From Planctomycetota bacterium (lineage in GTDB: Bacteria > Planctomycetota > PUPC01 > JABMSA01): a stretch of 7,804 nucleotides of DNA. How positions within the stretch are numbered: position 1 is the first letter of the stretch; each line of letters opens with the position of its first letter. The stretch is taken from positions 1 through 7,804 of the forward strand of contig JABMSA010000615.1 in NCBI GenBank assembly GCA_013202185.1, in the 5' to 3' direction. The notes under the pieces are model-generated. The model saw only the letters and a list, made by a program, of their open reading frames with translations. It made no database searches and had not been told where the DNA came from. Both the position numbers and the translations under genes were made by a program. Positions 1 to 5,309 of this stretch are shown in pieces.

Positions 1-168
1 CAACGAGGACGAGAAGAAGAAAGAGAAGGATCGACGACGACGACGAGGACGACGACGAGGAAGACAAGAAGAAGAAGAACACTGATCGACGACGACGAGG
101 AGGACGACGAGGATTGCGGACCTGACGGAGACGACGAGGACGATAGCAGATTTGACGGAGACAATACC
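1..168 (+). repeat. Purine-rich GAC/GAG/AAG low-complexity tract; no firm gene
   Basis: Only 7 of the first 150 bases are T, and the sequence is mostly GAC, GAG and AAG triplets. A GATCGACGACGAC motif occurs at 29 and again at 84, and GACGGAGAC occurs at 124 and 154. Acidic codons lie in frame 2 up to about 31, in frame 3 from about 33 to 86, and in frame 1 from about 88 on, so the coding phase slips by one base at each GATC motif. Frame 2 stops at 83-85 and frame 3 at 123-125. Frame 1 stays open from the left edge into the next gene. The tract may be the charged C-terminal tail of an upstream gene, an acidic N-terminal extension of the FHA-ATPase, or a decayed or mis-assembled repeat. I see no promoter or terminator in it. 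Confidence 0.75.
157..160 (+). promoter_or_regulatory. Shine-Dalgarno site supporting the TTG start at 169
   Basis: GGAG lies 8 nt before the TTG codon, a good spacing. Frame 1 holds no ATG or GTG between the left edge and 169, and the first in-frame ATG afterwards is codon 181, beyond the whole FHA domain. The site therefore decides the start in favour of TTG 169, unless the protein begins to the left of the window. Confidence 0.6.
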
Positions 169-1830
169 TTGGCACGATTGAAGGTAATCGACAAGAAGCA
201 TAATCGCTCCAAAGAGGTGGAGATATCGGAGCCTGAGTTTACCATCGGCAAACGGGCCGGCAGCGACCTCGTGCTCGACCGCTTCAACGTCTCGCGAAAG
301 CACTGCCGGATAATACAGAGCAACGGCGGATTCGTGCTGGAAGACTGCAACAGCACCAACGGAACCTTCACCGAGGCCGGCAAGACCGCCGGGCAGGTTC
401 CGCTGCGCGATGGCTCTCAAATCTTCATCGGCGACTTCGTGCTCGTTTTCTCGGCAGATGCCGACCCGCAGGAAGCTCCGCCAGAGCAGGCAGACGACCC
501 GCAGCCCGACCACTCCGCGCCTGCGGTCCGACGAACAGCACAGCCCGCGCGGCAAGACTCCCAACGCGTAACACCCGTCGAGCTGAAAAGAAAGATCCAC
601 GATAACCTCCTCAACGACCTCGACCTCCGGCATATAGACATCTCAGACAAAAGCCACGAGGAACTTCACAACAAGGCGCTCGAGGTGGTAAGGACCATCG
701 TAGACCGAATGGCGGATGAAGTGCCGCAGTGGCTTCGATCCGAAGACCTCGTCAAGGAAGTCGTAGACGAAGCGGTCGGCCTCGGGCCGCTCGAAATGTT
801 TCTTGCCGACCGCAGCGTAGACGAAATCATGGTGAACAACTGGAACAAGATCTACGTGGAGCGCAACGGCAAGATCGAGAAAACCAATCAGCGGTTTACC
901 GACAACAAACAACTGCTCGCGATCATCAGGCGGATACTGGCGCCGATCGGCCGGCGGATCGACGAGAGCAGCCCGATGGTCGACGCCCGCCTGGCCGACG
1001 GCTCGCGCGTCAACGCCATCACGCCGCCGCTCTCACTTACAGGCCCCACGCTCACCATCAGGAAATTCGCATACGAGCCGTTCACGGCCGACGACCTCGT
1101 AAGTTTCGCAACCCTGAGCCAGAGGATGTCGGACTTCCTGAAGCTGTGCGTCGCGAACCGCCGGAACATCGTCGTCTCGGGCGGAACCGGCTCTGGCAAA
1201 ACAACGTTCCTCAACGTCGTCTCGAGCTTCATCGACCCGGACGAGCGGATCGTCACCATCGAAGACTCGGCAGAGCTGAAGCTGCCGCAGGAGCACGTGA
1301 TCTCGCTCGAGAGCAAGCCGCCCAACATCGAAGGATTCGGCGAGATATCCATCAGGAAGCTCGTGATCAACACCCTCCGAATGCGGCCCAACCGCATCAT
1401 CGTGGGCGAATGCCGCGGCGGCGAAGCGCTCGATATGCTACAGGCCATGAACACCGGCCACGACGGATCGCTCACCACGCTCCACGCCAACAGCCCACGC
1501 GATGCACTCGCACGGCTCGAAACACTGGTGCTCATGGCAGGTTTGGACCTGCCCGCAAGGGCCATTCGCGATCAGGTCGCCGCCGCAATCAACCTGATAG
1601 TTCACACCGCTAGACTAACCGACGGCAAGCGGAAAGTAACCGCGATCACCGAGGTGACCGGCATGGAAGGCGACGTGATAACGCTGCAAGACATTTATGT
1701 GTTCAAGCAAACCGGCGTATCGGCCGACGGCGCTATACTCGGCCACTTCGAGGCCACGGGCGCGGTGCCCACGTTCGTGCACGGCCTCAAGAAGCGCGGC
1801 ATACACGTAGACATGCAACTATTCGCATAG
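169..1830 (+). CDS. cpaF: FHA-CpaF/TadA fusion: Tad pilus secretion ATPase
   Basis: This is a cytoplasmic hexameric ATPase of the T2SS/T4P/T4SS family, CpaF/TadA branch, which powers Flp-type pilus assembly or secretion through TadB/TadC. The 553-residue protein has an FHA domain at about 1-95 (GKRAGSDL at 27-34, SRKH 42-45, NSTNG 61-65) and a Pro/Gln/acidic linker at about 96-133. The CpaF N-terminal and sensor region spans about 135-325 (VGLGPLE near 203, VDEIMVN near 217). The motor domain follows: Walker A GGTGSGKT 338-345, Asp box IEDSAEL 364-370, Walker B IIVGE 410-414 with catalytic Glu414, and His box TGHDGSLTTLHAN 429-441. All catalytic motifs look intact. The FHA fusion is the odd part, since classical CpaF lacks it; its usual G-R motif reads G-K-R. 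The TTG start gives the expected FHA N-terminus. It heads the operon as seen, with tadB 15 nt downstream. Family assignment is secure; phospho-control is inferred. Confidence 0.95.
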   Translation: MARLKVIDKKHNRSKEVEISEPEFTIGKRAGSDLVLDRFNVSRKHCRIIQSNGGFVLEDCNSTNGTFTEAGKTAGQVPLRDGSQIFIGDFVLVFSADADPQEAPPEQADDPQPDHSAPAVRRTAQPARQDSQRVTPVELKRKIHDNLLNDLDLRHIDISDKSHEELHNKALEVVRTIVDRMADEVPQWLRSEDLVKEVVDEAVGLGPLEMFLADRSVDEIMVNNWNKIYVERNGKIEKTNQRFTDNKQLLAIIRRILAPIGRRIDESSPMVDARLADGSRVNAITPPLSLTGPTLTIRKFAYEPFTADDLVSFATLSQRMSDFLKLCVANRRNIVVSGGTGSGKTTFLNVVSSFIDPDERIVTIEDSAELKLPQEHVISLESKPPNIEGFGEISIRKLVINTLRMRPNRIIVGECRGGEALDMLQAMNTGHDGSLTTLHANSPRDALARLETLVLMAGLDLPARAIRDQVAAAINLIVHTARLTDGKRKVTAITEVTGMEGDVITLQDIYVFKQTGVSADGAILGHFEATGAVPTFVHGLKKRGIHVDMQLFA

Positions 1831-1845
1831 AGCACGCGAGGTCAT

Positions 1846-2700
1846 ATGTCGTTTCAGGAGATAATGATTCTTTCGGCAACGGTCGGCTCGGCGGGTGCAT
1901 TTGCGATCGCCGGGATGGGCATGTTTGCCAAGGGTTGGGATGGCTACGAGCAGCGATACATCAAGGGCGCCGAACGCCGCCTCGACGACCTCTACCTCAC
2001 GATCCCAACGCACATCCTGATCTATCTCTCGGTGCTGAGCTTCGCGCTGCTGGCGCTGCTCGCCGGCACGCTGTTCAACAGCCTGATAGTCGGCATCATA
2101 TTCGGCCTGCTGGGCCTGCTGGCACCCGAGGTGCTCGTTCGGACCCTCCGGAAGCGCCGCCGGGTGAAATTCGGCGTGCAGCTCGTAGACGCACTGATGT
2201 CGATGTCCAACGCGCTCCGCACCGGCTTCAGCCTGCCGCAGGGTTTCGAGCTGGTGCAGCGCGAGATGGACGATCCGATCAGCCAGGAATTTCGGCTGAT
2301 GAACACCGAGGTGCGCCTGGGCGTTTCGATGGAAGACTCGATGCAGCACATGCTCGAGCGCATGCCCAGCGAAGACCTCGATCTCGTGATAACGGCTATC
2401 AACATCTCGCACGAGGTAGGCGGCGGCCTCACGGAAGTGTTCGACAACATCTCCAAGACCATCCGCGAGCGGCAGCGCCTCGAGGGCAAAATAAACTCCC
2501 TCACCGCGATGGGCAAGATGCAGGCCGGCATAATATGCTCGCTACCGATCTTGATGGCGCTTGCACTCAACTTCACCAACCCCGAGCTGATGAAGCCGTT
2601 GCTGCACACACCGCTGGGCTGGTGCTTATTTGGCACGATACTTGTGTTGGAGGTGTGCGGAATACTGGTGATACGCAAGATCATAAGGATAGACATTTGA
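1846..2700 (+). CDS. tadB: TadB-type inner-membrane platform protein (T2SSF domain)
   Basis: This is the first of the two GspF-like polytopic membrane proteins that form the Tad platform and couple the ATPase to pilin extrusion. The 284-residue product has hydrophobic segments at about 7-27, 52-75, 77-97, 225-243 and 257-277. A cytoplasmic T2SSF helical domain lies at about 108-220, with the typical VQLVDALMSMSNALRTG stretch (111-127), the EVRLGVSMEDSM region (155-166) and ISHEVGGGLTEVFDNIS (187-203). The length is normal for TadB. The start is ATG 1846, with GAGG at 1838-1841, a somewhat short spacing. It lies between the ATPase and tadC, the canonical TadA-TadB-TadC order. The stop is one base from the tadC start, so the two are probably translationally coupled. 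Confidence 0.93.
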   Translation: MSFQEIMILSATVGSAGAFAIAGMGMFAKGWDGYEQRYIKGAERRLDDLYLTIPTHILIYLSVLSFALLALLAGTLFNSLIVGIIFGLLGLLAPEVLVRTLRKRRRVKFGVQLVDALMSMSNALRTGFSLPQGFELVQREMDDPISQEFRLMNTEVRLGVSMEDSMQHMLERMPSEDLDLVITAINISHEVGGGLTEVFDNISKTIRERQRLEGKINSLTAMGKMQAGIICSLPILMALALNFTNPELMKPLLHTPLGWCLFGTILVLEVCGILVIRKIIRIDI

Positions 2701-2732
2701 TATGAGATTCACATACAATGAGATCCTCATAT
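2700..2732 (+). promoter_or_regulatory. Possible hairpin covering the tadC start codon
   Basis: ATATGAG at 2700-2706 is the exact reverse complement of CTCATAT at 2726-2732. This gives a 7-bp stem with a 19-nt loop that contains the tadC ATG (2702-2704). A shorter rival hairpin, ATGAG 2718-2722 with CTCAT 2726-2730, shares the right arm. The stem is AU-rich and weak. If real, it would mask tadC initiation until ribosomes finishing tadB open it. A chance match is quite possible. Confidence 0.2.
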
Positions 2733-3655
2733 GCTTTTGCGCCGCCGCTTCGCTCGGGTGTTTCGAGTGGACGTTCTACTCGGCCTACAAGCAGATGCTC
2801 AGGCGGGCCGAGATCAACCCCGAGCGAAAGATATGGATCAGGTCGATTCTTTTCAGAATCCTGATACCGTTCGCCCAGCCGTTTGGGGCGCTCTTCGGCC
2901 TGCATGCAGAAAAACTCGAGCGGCGCGAAATGGAAACAGGGCAGAAGGCTGTGTTTCTATCGATTAGAAAAAAACTGCGAAAGGCACTGATCGCGGCAGG
3001 AAGCCCCGAGGGAATCACCCCCGACGAGTTCTTCGGCATACTCGTCGTCACAACGGGCCTTGCCGCGGCGGCCGGCGCAATTTGCTGCGGCCTGCTTAGC
3101 TGGCGCGGCTACGCAGCCATCGGAGCAGCCGCATGGATACTGCTGGCAATGGTGGGCCTGTTCTTCCCGTTGCTATGGCTTCGAGACAAACTCAAGGCCC
3201 GAAAACTCCTCATAACCAAGGCCCTGCCATACTCGCTCGATCTGCTCACGCTCAGCGTCGAGTCGGGCATGGATTTTACCGCGGCACTCGCGCGCATCAT
3301 ACAGAAGCTCGGCGGCCAGCCGCTGTCGTTCGAGTTTGCCGAGCTGCTCAGGCAAATCCGCATGGGCCGCACAAGGGCCGACGCACTTCGCGACCTCGCC
3401 GACCGCGTCGACGTCCACGAGCTTACGTCGGTCGTCAGCAGCCTGATCCAGGCCGACGAGCTAGGCTCGAGCCTCGGGCCCGTGCTGCGGATACAAGCCG
3501 AGCAGCTTCGCGTGCGCCGCTCGCAGCGGGCCGAGAGGCTCGCATCCGTGGCACCGGTAAAAATGCTGTTTCCGCTGGTTTGCTTTATTTTCCCCACCAT
3601 CTTCTTAATGATCGGTGGCACACTTTTCCTCAGGTGGTGGTACAAGATCCAATAA
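2702..3655 (+). CDS. tadC: TadC-type inner-membrane platform protein (T2SSF domain)
   Basis: This is the second GspF-like platform subunit and the likely partner of TadB beneath the secretion ATPase. The 317-residue protein has hydrophobic segments at about 6-27, 109-132, 138-160 and 285-308, and a weaker one near 50-68. The T2SSF domain at about 175-305 has the TadC hallmarks: PYSLDLLTLSVESGMDF (176-192), the E-LLRQIRMGRTRADALRDLA region (about 214-233), a VSSLIQADELGSSLG stretch (244-258) and a C-terminal APVKMLFPLVCFIFP segment (284-298). The length is normal. ATG 2702 lies one base after the tadB stop, with AAGGA about 12 nt upstream inside the end of tadB. The gene ends in TAATG, overlapping the next start by one base. 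It looks intact, and I am confident of the family. Confidence 0.94.
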   Translation: MRFTYNEILICFCAAASLGCFEWTFYSAYKQMLRRAEINPERKIWIRSILFRILIPFAQPFGALFGLHAEKLERREMETGQKAVFLSIRKKLRKALIAAGSPEGITPDEFFGILVVTTGLAAAAGAICCGLLSWRGYAAIGAAAWILLAMVGLFFPLLWLRDKLKARKLLITKALPYSLDLLTLSVESGMDFTAALARIIQKLGGQPLSFEFAELLRQIRMGRTRADALRDLADRVDVHELTSVVSSLIQADELGSSLGPVLRIQAEQLRVRRSQRAERLASVAPVKMLFPLVCFIFPTIFLMIGGTLFLRWWYKIQ

Positions 3656-4023
3656 TGACGCAGCTCTTCAACGAAACAAGGAACCGGCCGGCCGTGCCCG
3701 CCCTCGAAGTGGCCGATACGTTTGCGACGAGGTTCGCGGGCCTGCTCGGCAGGAAAGAGCTGCCGCGCGGCGCCGGGCTGCTGCTCACCAAGTGCAACAG
3801 CGTGCACATGTTCTTCATGCGCTTCGCGATCGACGTGGCCTTCCTCGACAACGAGATGCACGTGATCAAGGTCGTTGCCGGCCTCAAGCCCTGGCGGCTC
3901 GCATCGTGCTCGAAGGCCCGCCACGCACTCGAGCTGCCCGCCGGCGAAGCAGAGCTGCGCGGCATCGAGATCGGCGACCACTTGAAGATCATACAAAATG
4001 TAACCGCTGCGGAGCCTGTGTAA
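3655..4023 (+). CDS. DUF192 family small cytoplasmic protein
   Basis: A 122-residue protein of the DUF192 family, whose biochemical role is not established. The hallmark segments are present: the RFAGLLGR motif (26-33), a LLLTKCNSVHMFFMRFAID block (42-60), VAFLDNEMHVIKVV (61-74), a LKPW turn (77-80) and a LELPAGEAELRGIEIGD ending (92-108). There is no signal peptide or membrane segment, although some family members are exported, so this one should be cytoplasmic. The frame is open further upstream (to 3133), but that stretch lies inside tadC in another frame and is not protein-like. ATG 3655 gives the family N-terminus and overlaps the tadC stop as TAATG, indicating translational coupling. 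Its place between tadC and an FHA membrane protein suggests an accessory role in the pilus system. That role is inferred from position alone. Confidence 0.88.
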   Translation: MTQLFNETRNRPAVPALEVADTFATRFAGLLGRKELPRGAGLLLTKCNSVHMFFMRFAIDVAFLDNEMHVIKVVAGLKPWRLASCSKARHALELPAGEAELRGIEIGDHLKIIQNVTAAEPV

Positions 4024-4026
4024 ACT

Positions 4027-5265
4027 ATGGCAACGGCTATTCTTCAAATCACATCCGGCGAGCACGTCGGCCAAACCTTCCTCCTCGAAGGCCCGATGAC
4101 GATCGGCCGCGACACCGGCGCGCAAATCCGGATCAACGACCGCTCGATCTCACGCAAGCACGCAAGAATCGAGCAGCGCAACGGCAGCTTCCACGTGGTC
4201 GACCTCGACAGTCAAAACGGCACCAGGCTCGATGGATCGCCCGTAACCGAAAGCCCCCTGCCCGACACCTGCAGGCTTCAGTTTGGCGCGATCGAGGCCG
4301 AGTTCAACGTCGTCTCCGGCGAAGCCGCCCAAGCGGCAATGCTTCCGGTGCCCGCTGCGGCATCCGGCCGGCCCGACGACGACTCCGGGTGGCAGAGCAT
4401 CCCGACCGACGGACAGGCCGTACTCGACGACATATTCCGCCCGCCCGACAGCCTCGACGAAATCGATAAGCGCGCGGCCAAACAAAAGGCCGAGATGCAG
4501 GAGAAGATAGCCAACCTCGCATACATAGCGGTAATGATACTCATCGTCGTAGGCGGAGTGCTCCTATTCATGGCCATCGGCAACGAAAGCTCAATACCAC
4601 GCCAGGCGATATCACTCAACAAGTACGCAAAGTTCCAGGGAGAATACAGGGGAGAACGGCTCGTGCCATATCGCGGAAAGGGAAAGTTCTCCTATATACA
4701 CGTCGAAGACGAGTCCATTGCACAAGTGACCATAGACAGCGAATACTCCTGGCTGCTGTGCGTGAAGGGCATGGAAATAGGCGTGACAAAAGTGCGCTTC
4801 ATGTCATCAAGGCACAAAGTCATAGCATTCCTCACGGTCGTTGTAATGGGCGAAAAGCCCGAACCAAGGGAAACGCGCGGTTCCATGTCCGACGAAGATC
4901 GCATGCGCGATGCCACGCTCAAGGTCGATCAGGCCGACATCCTCCGCGCCGACTCGCCCGGGCAGGCGCTAACGTTGTACCGTCAGGCGGAAAAACTGTG
5001 CAGATCAATGCGACCACAACCGGCCCTCTACTCTCAGGCAAGGCAAAAAGCGCGAGCCACAGACAATCAGATCGAGATAAAACACGAGGAATTGAAGCGA
5101 CAAGCCAAGCAGAACCAGAACCACCCGCCGGCCGCCGTCAAATACCTCAACGACATTTGCCGCCTCATTCCCGACGTCGAAGACAAAAGGCACCAGCGTG
5201 CCAAAATCATCATCCACGCGTTCTATCCCGAGATGACATACAAGCAAATGCGACAGAGAAGATGA
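4027..5265 (+). CDS. FHA-transmembrane protein with periplasmic pilus-N-like domain
   Basis: A 412-residue single-pass membrane protein. The FHA domain at about 1-97 has all the usual binding residues: GR 27-28, S42 and H45 in ISRKH, and N64-G65 in DSQNGT. A linker follows, then a Lys/Glu-rich amphipathic stretch (147-162) and one transmembrane helix at about 163-184. The basic flank on the N-terminal side places FHA in the cytoplasm. Residues about 196-275 look like a small beta domain with the pattern of the N-terminal domain of CpaC-type secretins (HVEDESIAQVTI 225-236, then VKGMEIGVTKVRF 246-258 and a final strand). Residues about 285-410 are charged and helical, perhaps TPR-like. ATG 4027 is 3 nt after the DUF192 stop, with GGAG 4011-4014. 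It probably links cytoplasmic phospho-signals to periplasmic Tad parts. FHA and the helix are clear; the periplasmic fold is a pattern-based guess. I know no gene name. Confidence 0.85.
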   Translation: MATAILQITSGEHVGQTFLLEGPMTIGRDTGAQIRINDRSISRKHARIEQRNGSFHVVDLDSQNGTRLDGSPVTESPLPDTCRLQFGAIEAEFNVVSGEAAQAAMLPVPAAASGRPDDDSGWQSIPTDGQAVLDDIFRPPDSLDEIDKRAAKQKAEMQEKIANLAYIAVMILIVVGGVLLFMAIGNESSIPRQAISLNKYAKFQGEYRGERLVPYRGKGKFSYIHVEDESIAQVTIDSEYSWLLCVKGMEIGVTKVRFMSSRHKVIAFLTVVVMGEKPEPRETRGSMSDEDRMRDATLKVDQADILRADSPGQALTLYRQAEKLCRSMRPQPALYSQARQKARATDNQIEIKHEELKRQAKQNQNHPPAAVKYLNDICRLIPDVEDKRHQRAKIIIHAFYPEMTYKQMRQRR

Positions 5266-5309
5266 CAGGCTCGGCACCGGACAACAGTTACGTGAGAAAC
5301 CGAAAATGA
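5262..5309 (+). CDS. Possible 15-codon coupling minicistron
   Basis: An ATG at 5262 overlaps the stop of the preceding FHA gene as ATGA. It opens a 15-residue frame (MTGSAPDNSYVRNRK), whose TGA at 5307-5309 overlaps the ATG of the next gene, again as ATGA. It fills exactly the 40-nt gap between the two genes, and AGAGAAG stands just before its start. The downstream gene has only a weak ribosome binding site, so ribosomes could be handed over through this short frame. The peptide itself resembles nothing I know, and the arrangement may be chance. Confidence 0.25.
   Translation: MTGSAPDNSYVRNRK

Noticed and set aside
1..168. CRISPR array or classical promoter in the repeat tract
   Set aside because: The repeats are trinucleotide and imperfect without unique spacers, and I see no convincing -10/-35 boxes in this T-poor sequence.
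729..1613. 294-codon + strand frame inside the ATPase gene
   Set aside because: It gives an Arg/His/Pro-rich product with no motifs, in the wrong frame through a fully intact ATPase.
3133..3654. Upstream extension of the DUF192 frame
   Set aside because: It overlaps tadC in another frame and is Arg/Pro-rich. The family N-terminus and the TAATG overlap favour the ATG at 3655.
3109..4125. Long open frame on the - strand (338 codons)
   Set aside because: It runs opposite to tadC, DUF192 and the next FHA gene, all of which have clear family motifs. Its product is low-complexity and looks like no protein family, which is typical of antisense frames in GC-rich DNA.
4758..5261. Open frame leading into the 15-codon minicistron
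   Set aside because: It lies wholly inside the FHA gene at 4027 in another frame and is basic low-complexity; only the final 48 nt in the intergenic gap were kept as a possibility.
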